A DNA stretch of 56,752 nt, from the NCBI RefSeq assembly GCF_010672455.1, contig NZ_JAAHGO010000056.1:1-56752 (forward strand), in the 5' to 3' direction. Under the pieces are notes generated by a model. That model had not been told where the DNA came from. It made no database searches and saw nothing but the letters and a program-made list of their open reading frames with translations. Positions 26,516 through 37,881 of the stretch are shown piece by piece. Numbering within the stretch: the first letter of the stretch is position 1; each line of letters begins with the position of its first letter. Position numbers and translations under genes: made by a program. Source of the stretch: Okeania sp. SIO2C9 (lineage in GTDB: Bacteria > Cyanobacteriota > Cyanobacteriia > Cyanobacteriales > Microcoleaceae).

Positions 26516-27643
26516 TCATTTTTGGTGAAATAAGTTTCCTAAAAACCCTTCTATACCACCTTTTCCTATACGATCGCCCTTAATACTTGCCAGTTTTTCC
26601 AGCAACTCACGTTCTTCTGTCGTAATTTTTGTGGGAATATCTATTGCTATTGTAATCAGATGATCGCCACGACTTACAGGGTTACCCAATCTCGGTACTC
26701 CTTTATCTTCTAAAGTTAGAACAGTATTTGGTTGAGTACCTGCTGGAATTATTAATTCTGCTTTGCCATCAACTGTATTTATCTCCAGACTACAGCCCAA
26801 AATTGCTTGTAAATAACTAATTTTTATTTCAGACAGAATATTAATTCCATCTCTTCTAAACTCTGAGTCTTTTTTGACCCCCAAGAAAACATACAAGTCT
26901 CCAGGTGGTCCACCCATCTTACCTGCATCTCCTTCCTTAGATACTCGTAGCTGAGTACCATTATCCACCCCTCCTGGGATAGTAATTTTTATCTTTTTAG
27001 TAACCTCATTTTGCCCACGACCGCCACAGGTTGGGCACTTTTCTTCTATTATTTGCCCAGTACCATTACACGAAGGACAAACGGAAACTTGAGTGAAACT
27101 ACCGAAAGGAGTCCTTGTCGCTCGGCGTACTTGGCCTTGTCCCCCACAGGTAGAACAAGTTTTAGGTTTTGTACCTGGTTTCGCCCCTGAACCGTTGCAA
27201 GTTTCACAAACCTCTAAATGTTTGATTGTTAGTTCTTTATCCCCGCCAAATACAGCTTCGTGGAAATCCAGATTCAGGTCTATGCGTAGGTCATCACCTC
27301 TAACTGGACCTGTACGCCTACGCCCTTGTGTCCCCATTCCTCCAGAAAATCCACTGAAAAAGCTTTCAAATATATCAGCGAAGCTGTCTGAAAAATCTGT
27401 GGAGAAACCTTGTGCTCCTGCTCCTGATACTCCTGCTTCCCCAAAGCGGTCGTAACGAGCTTTCATTTCTTGGTCTGAGAGAACTTCGTAAGCACGATTT
27501 ATTTCTTTAAAGTTTTCTTCTGCTCCTGGCTCTTTGTTCACGTCTGGGTGGTACTTACGAGCCAAGCGACGGTAAGCACGCTTTAGTTCCTCTTTATCTG
27601 CTGTACGAGAAACACCTAGAATTTCATAATAATCGCGGGCCAT
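26516..27643 (-). CDS. dnaJ: Chaperone protein DnaJ
   Basis: The type I J-protein that delivers clients to DnaK and stimulates its ATPase. The J domain (1-70) has the HPD motif in [11 protein letters not shown] Gly/Phe-rich linker ([11 protein letters not shown]) follows. The four zinc repeats are [24 protein letters not shown] and CPTCGGRG (about 148-212). The C-terminal substrate-binding barrels run to the end, closing [14 protein letters not shown]. The 375-residue length is standard. It is third in grpE-dnaK-dnaJ-tusA-rsgA on the minus strand; 700 bases of transposon debris separate it from dnaK. Confidence 0.97.
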   Translation of the reverse strand: MARDYYEILGVSRTADKEELKRAYRRLARKYHPDVNKEPGAEENFKEINRAYEVLSDQEMKARYDRFGEAGVSGAGAQGFSTDFSDSFADIFESFFSGFSGGMGTQGRRRTGPVRGDDLRIDLNLDFHEAVFGGDKELTIKHLEVCETCNGSGAKPGTKPKTCSTCGGQGQVRRATRTPFGSFTQVSVCPSCNGTGQIIEEKCPTCGGRGQNEVTKKIKITIPGGVDNGTQLRVSKEGDAGKMGGPPGDLYVFLGVKKDSEFRRDGINILSEIKISYLQAILGCSLEINTVDGKAELIIPAGTQPNTVLTLEDKGVPRLGNPVSRGDHLITIAIDIPTKITTEERELLEKLASIKGDRIGKGGIEGFLGNLFHQK

Positions 27644-27689
27644 AGAGCTGATTGCCTAGAATTAGTGTTAATATGTGTACTTTTGAACT

Positions 27690-27830
27690 TTTATCTTTGA
27701 AGTACCTAACACCAAAGCTTTCGCTAGATGGTGTCAGATATCCTGCTTCAACCGCCAATGTCTCCGTAGTCCGAAAACTATCTTGGTCTTACACAGCGTC
27801 CGCAGGCTAAATTTTTATTTATATGATTGC
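27690..27830 (-). other. Possible tnpB 3'-end relic
   Basis: On the minus strand a short reading, ACGRCVRP, resembles the C-terminal CGxxVRP segment of some TnpB proteins, but it stops at once and nothing upstream reads as TnpB. It may be a remnant distinct from the one at 27991-28343. Confidence 0.3.
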
Positions 27831-27990
27831 TTGTAACTTTTACAACTAGAGTTAGCTGCAAGTACTACATTATATTATTTTATATTATTATATCAAAAAT
27901 TTCATCCGCATTTCCATAAAACTTCAAGTAAGTTGCCAATTTAACGGCCACCCAATTACTATGAAGCGATACTTTTTGCGACTGAAGGGT

Positions 27991-28343
27991 GACATCCTCC
28001 CAACCCTGACTTCTACGAAGTACAGCGCGGGGTTCCAACATCGCTATTAGACATTGCTGCCCTGCGCCACTTGTCTAGAAAAAAAGTCCCCGAAAGCTCA
28101 ACTTGACCAAGAAATAAGGTCTCAAGTCTCCCCTTTCAAGGAGATTAAAAAAAAATAAACTTCAATATTTCAAGCCTCTGACTTCAGGCAGAGGTACTGA
28201 TAACTGATAACTGAAATGACAGCCTATTTCTTGTCCCCAGAGTCCCTGAGTAGTTAGTTGCTCATAACCTCGGTTAAAGAATTTCCTGTGCTGAAGCTAC
28301 GTCTCTATCAGCCTCATATTTGCATTCTGGACAGCTATGCCAT
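27991..28343 (-). pseudogene. IS200/IS605 tnpB 3' relic with right-end hairpin
   Basis: On the minus strand, right after the dnaK stop codon, the frame reads [20 protein letters not shown], the second half of the TnpB zinc ribbon with the last RuvC Asp. After an in-frame TAA it goes on as RGYEQLTTQGLWG. A GACTTC/GAAGT plus AACCC/GGGTT stem with GGAGGATGTCA marks the element's right end at 27991-28036. Another repeat is embedded between. The rest of tnpB is gone. Confidence 0.75.
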
Positions 28344-30362
28344 CTAAAGGAATGGATTTTTTCCAAATTCACTCTCAGGCTCTTCAGTTGATTCTTCAAC
28401 CTTAACTGAAGTGACCTCATTTTTAGTTAGGTTACTATCAATTGGTGTATTAGTTTCTTGTTCTAAAGTTTCTGGTTCTGTAATTTCTGAATCTTGAGGA
28501 AGCTGAGTAATTTTCTCTTTTTCTGGTGAATCTATCTTTTCACCCCCACTTCGGTCGTATAAAGTTTCACCTAAAGCAAAAAGCTTTTGCCTGAATTCTT
28601 CAATGTGTTGATTTAACTGGTCATAATTATTTTCAGTTCTTGAGCTAATAAGAACTTGCTTGAAATGTTCATAGCTTTCTTCAAGTTCTGTTGCTAACTG
28701 TTCATCAATAAAATCACCATGTTCTTTGATAGTTGCTTCGTAATTGTATAGAAGAGTATCTGCTTGATTTCTCAATTCTGCTAATTTTTGTTGTTGAATA
28801 TCCTGTTCTGCATAAATTTCTGCTTCTTGTTGCATTCGTTGAATTTCTGCTTCATTCAAACCACCTGTATTACTAATTTCAATACTTTGTTCTCTACCCG
28901 TGCCCAAATCTAAAGCCTTAACTTTAAGAATTCCATTAGCATCAATATCAAAGTTAACTTCTATTTGAGGCACCCCTCTAGGAGCTGGAGGAATTCCTTT
29001 CAGTAAAAACTTACCTAGACTTTTATTATCTTTCACCATTGCCCGCTCACCTTGAAGGACATGAATTTCTACAGAAGTTTGTCCATCCACGGCAGTAGAA
29101 TACATCTGAGAGCGACTGGTAGGAATTGTAGTATTCCTTTCTATCACCTTGGTATATATCCCCCCCAAAGTTTCCAACCCCAGGGATAAAGGAATCACAT
29201 CTAATAGCAAAAGGTCTTTAACTTCACCACCTAAAATACCAGCTTGAATTGCTGCTCCCGATGCCACAGCTTCATCGGGATTCACGGAAGTATCAGGAGT
29301 TTTAATGTTAAAATAATTACTTATTGCTGCTTGAACTACTGGTATTCTAGTAGAGCCTCCCACAAGAATAATTTTATCTATATTTTCTGATGTCATACCA
29401 GCATCTTTAAGAGCTTGTTCCACTGGTTTAACCGTGCTTTTAGTAAGACTTTGTACTAATTTTTCAAATTTAGCACGAGTTAATTGGGTCTCTAAGTGTT
29501 TTGGCCCTGTTTCGTCAGCAGTGATAAATGGTAAATTTATATTGGTAATCTTGGCAGAAGATAGTTCGATTTTAGCCTTTTCTGCTGCCTCTCGCAGTCT
29601 TTGTAGCGCCATTTTATCTGCGGATAAGTCAGTACCTTCCCGGTCTCTAAACTCCTCTACCAACCAACGGACTAAATAATTATCAAAATCATCTCCTCCT
29701 AGATGGTTGTTACCGGAGGTTGCCTTAACTTCAAATACACCATCTCCTAACTGTAAAATCGAAACATCAAAAGTCCCACCACCAAGGTCAAATACCAAAA
29801 TAGTCTGATCTTGGTCTTGCTTATCTAATCCATAAGACAAAGAAGCAGCAGTTGGTTCATTAATAATTCGCAGCACTTCTAGACCAGCAATTGTCCCTGC
29901 ATCTTTTGTCGCTTGTCTTTGTGCATCTGTAAAATAAGCTGGTACTGTGATTACTGCTTGAGTAACAGATTCTCCTAAATATTTTTCAGCATCCTGCTTC
30001 ATTTTTTGCAGAATCATTGCTGAAATTTCTTGAGGTGTATAATTCTTGCCTCGTATCTGGACATTTACAGTATCATCTTTACCCTTAATACAGGTATATG
30101 GAACTCGGGAGCGCTCTTCTTCTGTATCGTCCCATCTTCTCCCAATAAACCTTTTAATACTGTAAACTGTATTTACTGCATTGGTTACTGATTGTCTCTT
30201 TGCTAGTTGGCCTATTAAGCGTTCGTTCCCTTTCGCAAATCCCACAATACTTGGTGTTGTACGCCCACCTTCTGAGTTGGAAATTACAATTGGTTTGCCC
30301 CCTTCTAAGACGGCCACACAACTATTAGTTGTCCCTAAATCAATGCCAATGACTTTTCCCAT
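28344..30362 (-). CDS. dnaK: Chaperone protein DnaK (Hsp70)
   Basis: An ATP-driven chaperone, 672 residues. The nucleotide domain opens [20 protein letters not shown], with the phosphate loops [14 protein letters not shown] and [14 protein letters not shown], and [11 protein letters not shown] near 340. The interdomain linker is [15 protein letters not shown]. The substrate domain and helical lid follow, then an acidic, low-complexity tail ending GKNPFL. It is flanked by grpE upstream and dnaJ downstream. The stop codon directly abuts a tnpB remnant, so the last residues may have been altered by that insertion. Cyanobacteria have several DnaK paralogs; which one this is cannot be told here. 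Confidence 0.97.
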   Translation of the reverse strand: MGKVIGIDLGTTNSCVAVLEGGKPIVISNSEGGRTTPSIVGFAKGNERLIGQLAKRQSVTNAVNTVYSIKRFIGRRWDDTEEERSRVPYTCIKGKDDTVNVQIRGKNYTPQEISAMILQKMKQDAEKYLGESVTQAVITVPAYFTDAQRQATKDAGTIAGLEVLRIINEPTAASLSYGLDKQDQDQTILVFDLGGGTFDVSILQLGDGVFEVKATSGNNHLGGDDFDNYLVRWLVEEFRDREGTDLSADKMALQRLREAAEKAKIELSSAKITNINLPFITADETGPKHLETQLTRAKFEKLVQSLTKSTVKPVEQALKDAGMTSENIDKIILVGGSTRIPVVQAAISNYFNIKTPDTSVNPDEAVASGAAIQAGILGGEVKDLLLLDVIPLSLGLETLGGIYTKVIERNTTIPTSRSQMYSTAVDGQTSVEIHVLQGERAMVKDNKSLGKFLLKGIPPAPRGVPQIEVNFDIDANGILKVKALDLGTGREQSIEISNTGGLNEAEIQRMQQEAEIYAEQDIQQQKLAELRNQADTLLYNYEATIKEHGDFIDEQLATELEESYEHFKQVLISSRTENNYDQLNQHIEEFRQKLFALGETLYDRSGGEKIDSPEKEKITQLPQDSEITEPETLEQETNTPIDSNLTKNEVTSVKVEESTEEPESEFGKNPFL

Positions 30363-30988
30363 AGTGCTTCGGCGTTCTTAAATAGTCAAAAATATTTTGA
30401 GTTTTTTAGTAAAGTTGTATTCAGAACAAATCAAGTAATCTCGGTAAGATTTTAGATGGACATTTTTACACTTGTATTTTCTTTTAGCTGATTTTGAATA
30501 GTCTGAATACAGCTTACTAAGTGTGGTGATTAAACAACAATATGGAACTGCTTTAACATATCCAGGGGTTGAAACACCCTAGATTTTGTGGTTAGGCTAC
30601 CGCATATAGGGATAAATCCGCTTATGCTTGAAACCTGTCAACAGAATCCTAGACTCCTCGGCATAGATTAAAATCTAGCTGTGAGCTTACTTTTTTTTAG
30701 TTTTGAGAGTGGTTTTACTCAAAATGCTGGAGCAATAAATCGCTGCTTTAGCTGCCTTCTTACTTTTCAGTGTCGAATGCGGAGCTAACAGCCGTCCTAG
30801 GAAATATCATTCCCGTCTCCTGTCCACCGGAGTTTCACTCCAACTAGCAAAAGGTCTATGGCGAAAAACCTTATTTTTACTCGCATTCAACAATTATACC
30901 AGACTTTGACACTGGGATAAATCCCGCGTGTCGTTATTCTACCAGGGGATAACTCTTCCGGGAACTTTCGGACTGCCATTTTTTAGCT
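30363..30988. other. dnaK-grpE spacer, unresolved structured sequence
   Basis: 626 bases with no gene-like frame of useful length. Short hairpins are visible, such as GGGATAAATCCC near 30916 and GGGGTTGAAACACCCT near 30565, and GC content is raised at 30770-30840. A minus-strand reading with WSETPVDRRR could be a tnpB tail but is too short to call. A non-coding RNA or transposon remnant are both possible. Confidence 0.4.
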
Positions 30989-31705
30989 TTAATCTTCTGC
31001 ATCAGTTTGAGCTTCTTCTGTAGATTCTACAGGTTCTGGAGCTGTCGCTACTTTTACCATTGCGTGTCGGAGGACACGATCTCCGAGAGTATATCCCCGC
31101 ACTAACTCTTCTGTCACAGTTCCTTCTGGATATTCTGTTGTTGCTTCTCGCATTACTGCCTCATGTAGATTTGGGTCAAACTCTTGACCTTCTGGGCGCA
31201 TAGGAGAAACTCCCAGTCGTTTGAGAGTATCTACCATTTGTTTATAGACAGTCTGATAGCTCTTGTGGATATTCATTTCTCCATCATTAGCTGGTTTAAT
31301 TTGGGAACGAGCACGGTCAAAATTGTCAATTACTGGTAATAATTCGATGATTGTGGAGCACTTCACTTGTACATCCAGTTCTTCTTTTTCTTTTTGTGTA
31401 CGTTTACGGAAGTTCTCAAAGTCTGCTGCTAGTCTTTTGTATTGAAGATCTTTCTCTTCTAGCTGAACTTTGGTAGTTTCTACCTGAGTTTGCAGAGATT
31501 CATTGGCCTCTTTTAAAAGGACTATATTCTGTGACATTTGCTCGAAGCTCTGTTGGTCTGTATTTACAGAACCATTATCTTCAGACGCTTCCTCAATATT
31601 CTCAATTTTTTGAGATGAGTCTAATTCTGCGTTTGCCTCAACCACTTCCATATTTTCATGTATTTCTTGATTTGTTGTTTCTGCTGATGGTATCTCTCCT
31701 ACCAT
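30989..31705 (-). CDS. grpE: Nucleotide exchange factor GrpE
   Basis: The cochaperone that releases ADP from DnaK. Residues 1-60 are acidic and disordered. A long coiled coil (about 60-125) includes [21 protein letters not shown]. The four-helix and beta domain carries [24 protein letters not shown] and [24 protein letters not shown]. The tail is acidic. At 238 residues it is typical of cyanobacteria. It is preceded by a good CAGGAG ribosome site and is the first gene of the minus-strand chaperone cluster, divergent from pilB. Confidence 0.96.
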   Translation of the reverse strand: MVGEIPSAETTNQEIHENMEVVEANAELDSSQKIENIEEASEDNGSVNTDQQSFEQMSQNIVLLKEANESLQTQVETTKVQLEEKDLQYKRLAADFENFRKRTQKEKEELDVQVKCSTIIELLPVIDNFDRARSQIKPANDGEMNIHKSYQTVYKQMVDTLKRLGVSPMRPEGQEFDPNLHEAVMREATTEYPEGTVTEELVRGYTLGDRVLRHAMVKVATAPEPVESTEEAQTDAED

Positions 31706-32640
31706 TTAATTTTCTCCTGGATACTGACGGTTGTTACTGCTTTTAATTTTGCTTTTTTCCTCTGATTTATTCAGAATAAAAAGCACTATAGACACACTAA
31801 TTTTTAACTGCACTATTATGATTATTACTACCTTTAAACTTATTAGTTCTCAGGTTTTTAGCGCCAAGCTTATAAGCTTAATATATTAGCAAGTATAGTG
31901 GTTTATAGAAATTCTAGGGTACTTGATTTTTTCGCAAAATACCTAACCAATTTCTTTGCTAAAAATTTGCTAATATTACTAATTAAGTCTATGTCACAAA
32001 TAAAATTATGGTTATCACTAGGAAAAAACTTAGTTATACTAAAGACAAAGACTCTTTTAAGGTTAAGATTGTTGAATTGGTCAACCATTAACATTAGTTT
32101 ATTATATAATAGTTAGACTCTTCTTTAAAATTAACATAGATTGCAATACTATCTCAGTAACTCTGAAGTAGTTCCTGAGACCTCAACAATCAATAATAGG
32201 CTTTCCTAGTTCTATGGCCTGATGTTTTTCGTAAACATTGTGTCCCTGGAGATTTATTGACTCTAGTTTCAGATTATACCGAATTATTTCATATTAACCA
32301 AAACATTTTTCTGGTCGATATTTTTACTGGCTATAGCTGATTGTAGCTGCTATATCAAACAAAAGAAAAAGTATTTCTATGCTATGTGAATTAAATTGCT
32401 AAGGTTTTTACAGTAACATGGTAATTACTGGCCTTAGTTCTAGTTTAGGAGTTTTGTATAATTGTAGACTATCCCTAGATTAACTTAACTAAAGCTATTC
32501 AGATACTCACAGACAAAATATTAAACCAGGAAACAGGAAATACTTAATCAGTAAACTAAGTTAACGACTTGTTAAGCTGGTGTAAATTTTATCAAAAACT
32601 TAGGGAATACTTAGATTCAGGAGAATTTAATTTATCAGCC
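31706..32640. other. Divergent intergenic region between grpE and pilB
   Basis: About 0.9 kb, very AT-rich, presumably holding the promoters of both divergent operons. Reading it through I see no convincing gene. A 42-codon open stretch near 32206-32340 has no start codon and matches nothing I know. No repeat family from elsewhere in the window is evident. Confidence 0.5.
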
Positions 32641-34812
32641 ATGGCCCAAAGCTCTTCACGGAATTCACGCACCGCTATAGTTGCCCTTAGCAATCTTTCT
32701 CCTTTTGGGAATAAACTAGTTCAGGCAGGCTATGTTAACATTGAACAATTCCAAAAATGTCAAGTTGAAAGCCGTAAAACGGGTAAATCTTTGACAGATT
32801 TGCTCCAAGCTCTAACAGGACAAGCTTTACCTCCAGAATTACTGAGGCATTACAAAAAGCAGCAGCTATTTGAACTAATGATTTTCTATGGTGTAGCTGC
32901 CTTTGACCCAGAAATAACTCAAATTCCACCACAACAAGTATGTTATCTAATTGACAAAGTAATTCCAATAGAAACTTGTCGTCGTAACCGAATCATACCA
33001 CTATTTAGCCACGAAACTCATTTGGCAAATCAGTTAGTCCAAGCTGGCAAAATAGATAAAAACCAAATGTTAAAAGTTTTGACTCAAAGCATTGGTTCAC
33101 AAGGTACATTCGTTGAGGAATTAGAGAAGTTTGCTGGAGATTCACTGCCGTCAAATTTGCTGAATGAATATGAAAAACAGCAACCCTTTGTGATGGTGGC
33201 AATGGCCGATCCTGATAACCTCCAAGCTTTGGATGAACTGAAAAATAAAATTCTCAGACATCGTGGATTAACTTTACAACGTCTGGTCATTACTCCAGAA
33301 GATTATCAACACCTAATTAACTACTACTTAGACGAGCAAACGAAAAAGGATGCTGTTGCTGCGAAAAAGGCAGAAGAAAAAGAGTTAGAGCTGGAGTCAG
33401 GATTTTTTGAGACTCAGCAATTAGAAGAAGCTGAAGATGAGACGGCGGTAGAGGACATAGCACAAAGCATTTCTGAGGCTGAAGATGCTCCTGTAATTAA
33501 GGCTGTTAATGTAATTTTAGTGAAAGCTCTGACTGAGGGGGTATCAGATATTCATGTGGAACCCCAAGAGGAGTTTATCAGAGTTCGGATGCGTAAAGAT
33601 GGGGTATTACAAGAATATTTTCGGTTTCCGAAAAAAGTTATCCCAGCTATTACTTCCCGCTTCAAAATTATTGCTAACTTAGACATTGCTGAACGACGGC
33701 AAGCTCAAGATGGTCGTATTCGTAAGGTATTTAAGGGACGTACTATTGACTTTCGGGTAAATAGTTTACCTAGCCGCTATGGTGAAAAGATTGTTTTACG
33801 GATTTTGGACAGCTCTAGTACCCAACTAGGGTTGGATAAGTTAATTACAGACCAGGATACTTTGGCTTTAGTGAGGGAAACTGCTAGTCGTCCATTTGGA
33901 TTAATTCTGGTGACTGGGCCTACTGGTTCTGGTAAGTCCACTTCTCTATATTCTGTCTTGGCAGAACGAAATGACCCAGGAATTAATATTAGTACGGCAG
34001 AAGACCCAATTGAATATGCTTTACCTGGGATTACTCAGTGTCAGGTGATTCGAGAAAAAGACTTGACTTTTGCTAATATCCTCCGGGCGTTTCTACGACA
34101 AGACCCTGATGTTCTACTGGTGGGTGAAACACGGGATAAGGAAACAGCAAAAACGGCTATTGAGGCGGCATTAACTGGACACTTAGTTTTAACAACCCTA
34201 CATACTAATGATGCAGCAGGGGCGATCGCTCGACTTGATGAAATGGGGGTCGAGTCTTTTATGGTCTCTGCCGCTTTGTTGGGTGTTTTGGCACAACGTC
34301 TAATGCGTAGGGTTTGTAGTGAATGTCGAATTCCCTATACTCCTGAACCTAAGGAGTTGACTCGCTATGGTTTAGTTCCTTCTCAGGAGCAGGATTTTAC
34401 TTTTTACAGAGCAAATACTATACCAGTTGAAGACCGGAGGGTATTGGCAGAAAGGGACGAACTTTGTAAAAAATGTAATGGTCTAGGTTACAAAGGTCGT
34501 GTAGGTGTTTATGAGTTTATGAAGTCTACAGAGCGACTACAAACTCTAATTACTCAAAGAGCACCTACAGAGCAAATTAAGGAAGTAGCAGTTGAAGAAG
34601 GAATGACTACTTTATTGCAGTATAGCTTGGATTTGGTGCGACAAGGTTATACCACTTTTGAAGAGGTAGAGCGGGTAACATTTACTGACTCTGGTCTGGA
34701 AGCAGAAATGAAGCGCCAAGCTAAACAGAATCTAGTTTGTAAGTCTTGTAATGCTGAATTAGAGGCAGAATGGCGATCTTGTCCATATTGTATGACACCC
34801 CGCTTTGAGTAG
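32641..34812 (+). CDS. pilB: Type IV pilus assembly ATPase PilB
   Basis: The hexameric GspE-family ATPase that powers pilus extension from the cytoplasmic side. I chose the ATG at 32641 (MAQSSSRNS) over an in-frame TTG 24 codons upstream. Two MshEN-like N-terminal modules cover about 30-240. The motor domain has Walker A GPTGSGKS near 426, DPDVLLVGETRD near 490 and HTNDAAGAIARL. A zinc site CSECRIPY...CKKCNGLGYKGRVGVYE follows, and the protein ends in a second ribbon, CKSCNAEL...CPYC, seen in cyanobacterial PilB. First gene of pilB-pilT-pilC. Confidence 0.95.
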   Translation: MAQSSSRNSRTAIVALSNLSPFGNKLVQAGYVNIEQFQKCQVESRKTGKSLTDLLQALTGQALPPELLRHYKKQQLFELMIFYGVAAFDPEITQIPPQQVCYLIDKVIPIETCRRNRIIPLFSHETHLANQLVQAGKIDKNQMLKVLTQSIGSQGTFVEELEKFAGDSLPSNLLNEYEKQQPFVMVAMADPDNLQALDELKNKILRHRGLTLQRLVITPEDYQHLINYYLDEQTKKDAVAAKKAEEKELELESGFFETQQLEEAEDETAVEDIAQSISEAEDAPVIKAVNVILVKALTEGVSDIHVEPQEEFIRVRMRKDGVLQEYFRFPKKVIPAITSRFKIIANLDIAERRQAQDGRIRKVFKGRTIDFRVNSLPSRYGEKIVLRILDSSSTQLGLDKLITDQDTLALVRETASRPFGLILVTGPTGSGKSTSLYSVLAERNDPGINISTAEDPIEYALPGITQCQVIREKDLTFANILRAFLRQDPDVLLVGETRDKETAKTAIEAALTGHLVLTTLHTNDAAGAIARLDEMGVESFMVSAALLGVLAQRLMRRVCSECRIPYTPEPKELTRYGLVPSQEQDFTFYRANTIPVEDRRVLAERDELCKKCNGLGYKGRVGVYEFMKSTERLQTLITQRAPTEQIKEVAVEEGMTTLLQYSLDLVRQGYTTFEEVERVTFTDSGLEAEMKRQAKQNLVCKSCNAELEAEWRSCPYCMTPRFE

Positions 34813-34821
34813 TAGAAGAAG

Positions 34822-34910
<89 letters not shown>

Positions 34911-35226
34911 TATGAATAGTTTTCGACACGCCACTTCGTGTCTTATAACCCCAAAAAATTTTAGGCACTGTGCAAAGGTGGGGATTTATACCCCATAAGG
35001 CTTCCAGCTAGGAGCCATATCCGATGAGCAAAGCCAAAAAATTCTACTGACTCGGTCCGACTGACTACTGACTTCCAGTCGTTTTGCTAGCGCACAACTT
35101 TCCTAAGGTCATGCTACCGCAAACGTTAACGCTCCGCGACATGTAACGCGCAGCGTATCCGTCAGGAGAAGGCTATAAATTTTTTTAAGTACAGCAAATC
35201 CAACTTTTTTTCAGGAGATTTAAATT

Positions 35227-36330
35227 ATGTCTTTTATGATTGAGGATGTGTTGGAGTCCCTTGTAGAGCAGGGCGGTTCAGATGTACATATCCAAGCTCG
35301 CGCTCCAGTTTTTTTTAGAATTAGTGGCCAACTTATGCCTCAGCCACAGTTTGGAGAAAATCTTGACCCACTGGAAGTGCAAAATCTGATTTTCCAAATG
35401 CTTAACAATATGCAACGTAAGCACTTGGAACAAAATTGGGAACTTGACAGTGCTTATGGTGTTAAGGGGTTGGCTCGTTTCCGTTTAAATGTTTATCGGG
35501 AGCGGGGTAGTTGGGCAGCTTGTATGCGTGCTTTGGCTTCTCAAATTCCTAATGTTGATAAGCTTGGGGTGCCAATGATTTTACGGGAGATGACTGAGCG
35601 ACCAAGGGGACTTTTTCTAGTGACAGGGCAGACTGGATCTGGAAAAACAACTACTATGGCGGCTTTGCTAGATTTGATTAACCGTACCCGTGCTGAACAT
35701 ATTCTTACTGTTGAAGACCCTATAGAATATGTTTTTCCTAACGTTAAAAGTTTATTTCATCAACGGCAAAAGGGAGAAGATACAAAGAGCTTTTCTAATG
35801 CTCTGAAAGGGGCACTTCGTCAAGACCCGGATATTATTCTGGTGGGGGAAATGCGTGACTTGGAAACTATTGCTTTGGCTAGTACCGCAGCAGAAACAGG
35901 TCACTTGGTATTTGGGACTTTGCACACTAACTCTGCTTCTGGTACGGTAGACCGGATGTTGGATGTTTTCCCACCAGAACAACAACCTCAAATTAGGTCA
36001 CAGTTGGCTAATTCTATTGTTTGTATTTGTAGTCAAAACTTGGTGAAAAAAGTTGGTGGGGGTCGCTGTGCTGCTCAGGAAATTATGATTAATACTCCGG
36101 CGATCGCTAACTTAATTCGGGAATCTAAAAATGCTCAACTTTATTCTCAAATTCAGATGGGCAAGAAGTTAGGTATGCAGACTATGGAAATGGCTCTTGC
36201 CGATCTATATAAAGAAGGAAAGGCGACTTGGGAGAATGTGATGGCTAAAGCAGTAAAGCCAGATGAGCTAGCAGCTTTGATTGGTCCAGAACCTAAAGGG
36301 AAGGTAGAAAAGGCTAAGGCTCGTCGTTAG
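35227..36330 (+). CDS. pilT: Type IV pilus retraction ATPase PilT
   Basis: Drives pilus disassembly and twitching, opposing PilB. The N-terminal PAS-like part (GGSDVHIQARAPVFFRISG) leads into the RecA-like core with Walker A GQTGSGKTTTMAAL near 135-146, the Asp box AEHILTVEDPIEYVF, Walker B DPDIILVGEMRD and the His box TGHLVFGTLHTNSA. A basic C-terminal tail follows. The 367-residue length is normal. CAGGAG lies just upstream of the ATG. It is second in the pil cluster. Confidence 0.96.
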   Translation: MSFMIEDVLESLVEQGGSDVHIQARAPVFFRISGQLMPQPQFGENLDPLEVQNLIFQMLNNMQRKHLEQNWELDSAYGVKGLARFRLNVYRERGSWAACMRALASQIPNVDKLGVPMILREMTERPRGLFLVTGQTGSGKTTTMAALLDLINRTRAEHILTVEDPIEYVFPNVKSLFHQRQKGEDTKSFSNALKGALRQDPDIILVGEMRDLETIALASTAAETGHLVFGTLHTNSASGTVDRMLDVFPPEQQPQIRSQLANSIVCICSQNLVKKVGGGRCAAQEIMINTPAIANLIRESKNAQLYSQIQMGKKLGMQTMEMALADLYKEGKATWENVMAKAVKPDELAALIGPEPKGKVEKAKARR

Positions 36331-36335
36331 ATATT

Positions 36336-36747
36336 GTTTAAATAATTAATAATTAATAATTAATAATTAATAATTACCTCTCCTTTCAAACGGATAGGAT
36401 TGACAAAAATTTTCTTCTCTTGGTCGATTGGATATGGCGCAGGTTTCCTCGCCATCCCACCCTACGGGAAGCTCTGCTTTTTCCGACGGAATGCATAGTA
36501 ATTAAAAACTTTTTCAACATCAATTTAAAACAACGCAACCCAACCTAAAAGACATCTTCAGTAATAAAAAATTAAATCAATTATTGCACTATATACATCA
36601 ATTATAGCAATTCCCAAAAAGCGTACTGTACCTCACGACCTTGGGAAACGCTATATTTCCCCCCTACTTCGTACTCCTTACCCCCTATCTTGGTGGAGAT
36701 GTCTAATAGTAATTTATTCAAGATTAAATAAATGAGGAAACTAAACT
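36336..36747. repeat. R1 fragment with nested palindrome, and GGAGATGTCTA-family repeat
   Basis: The pilT-pilC gap. An ATTAATTATT tract and ACCTCTCC start an R1 copy whose inside is TCTCTTGGTCGATTGGATATGG (36417-36458, with CGCCATCCC arm); the rest of R1 is missing. From about 36540 the GACATCTTCAG...TGGTGGAGATGTCTA repeat follows, ending 36 bases before pilC. Confidence 0.65.
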
Positions 36748-37881
36748 ATGACTAGCAATTTAGCCAGGAAAAAATCTAAAGGTGGATTAGAGGAAAAGTT
36801 AAAAGAATTTGAAGAAAAATTAAACGTCGCCCTTGCTACGATTACAGTTAAAGATTTAGCTGTATTTGCACGTCAATTTGCTGCAATGTTTAATGCAGGT
36901 GTGCCGATGGTTAGGTGTCTTAAAGTATTACAAGAACAAAGCTCTAATTATAAGATTAAATATGCTCTGAAAATGATTAGTGCAGAAGTAGAAGAAGGTA
37001 CTGAATTATCAGAAGCAATGAGGAAACATCCTGCTTGTTTTGATGAGTTATTTCTGAGTATGGTAGCTGCTGGAGAGGTGGGTGGTGTCCTTGATGAAGT
37101 ACTAGAACGTCTGGCGGTTATGTTGGAGAAAAATGCTAAGACTTTGAGTGAAATTAAGTCTGCTATGTCTTATCCAAAAACTGTTATGTTTATTGCTTTG
37201 GCAGTATTTTTTGGGATGACGACTTTTCTATTACCAACTTTTGCCAAAATTTTTGAAGAAATTGGTACTGAGTTGCCAGCTTTTACTGTTTTTATGTTAG
37301 GTATTAGTGCTTTTTGTAGAACTTGGCCTCCTATTCCTCAAGTAACGGCAATAGGCACAATTATTTTTATTTACGTTGTTTATACAATGGTTTATAAAAC
37401 AGACCAAGGTAGGCTATTTTTTGACAAAATATTTCTGAAACTTCCTATTTTTGGAGATATTATTGAGAAGTCGGCAGTGGCTCGTTTTTGTATGATTTTT
37501 GGTACTTTGACTCGCTCCGGTGTACCAATGTTGAAGTCTCTAGAAATTGTGAGAAATGTGGCAGGAAATGCGGCGATCGCTGAGTCTGTTGAGTATGCAA
37601 GGCAAGAAATTCAAAGTGGGGGAATGATTAGTATAGCTCTGCAAGAAAAGAAAGTTTTTCCTTCTTTGGCAGTGCAAATGATGGCTATTGGAGAGGAAAC
37701 AGGTGAGTTGGATGCGATGTTGATGAAGGTGGGTGCTTTTTATGAACAAGAAGTTGAGGAAGCTGTTAAGTCTTTGACAAGTATGTTGGAACCTTTAATG
37801 ATTGTTGTTATTGGTGCTATGGTTGGTGCGATTTTGCTTTCTATGTATTTGCCTATGTTTAAGGTGTTTGAAGATTTGTAG
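36748..37881 (+). CDS. pilC: Type IV pilus inner-membrane platform protein PilC
   Basis: A polytopic GspF-family protein that couples the ATPases to pilin assembly. A short basic N-terminus is followed by two GspF repeats: VKDLAVFARQFAAMFNAGVPM (about 31-52) and VARFCMIFGTLTRSGVPML. Hydrophobic segments lie near 145-165, 195-215 and 345-368. The signatures AAGEVGGVLDEVLERLA and AIGEETGELDAMLMKVG are typical. The 377-residue length is slightly short but within range. Third gene of the pil cluster. Confidence 0.95.
   Translation: MTSNLARKKSKGGLEEKLKEFEEKLNVALATITVKDLAVFARQFAAMFNAGVPMVRCLKVLQEQSSNYKIKYALKMISAEVEEGTELSEAMRKHPACFDELFLSMVAAGEVGGVLDEVLERLAVMLEKNAKTLSEIKSAMSYPKTVMFIALAVFFGMTTFLLPTFAKIFEEIGTELPAFTVFMLGISAFCRTWPPIPQVTAIGTIIFIYVVYTMVYKTDQGRLFFDKIFLKLPIFGDIIEKSAVARFCMIFGTLTRSGVPMLKSLEIVRNVAGNAAIAESVEYARQEIQSGGMISIALQEKKVFPSLAVQMMAIGEETGELDAMLMKVGAFYEQEVEEAVKSLTSMLEPLMIVVIGAMVGAILLSMYLPMFKVFEDL

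Noticed and set aside
30590-30860. Possible structural RNA between dnaK and grpE
   Set aside because: Local hairpins exist, but I found none of the signature segments of tmRNA, RNase P RNA, SRP RNA or 6S RNA, nor a tRNA.
31898-32116. ORFs on both strands at 31898-32116
   Set aside because: Low-complexity AT-rich sequence with no ribosome site. The translations are Leu/Lys/Phe-rich and show no domain.
32206-32340. 42-codon frame reading WPDVFRKHCVPGDLL
   Set aside because: It has no start codon and no family I recognise, and it is short enough to be chance in a 0.9-kb spacer. It could be a gene scrap.
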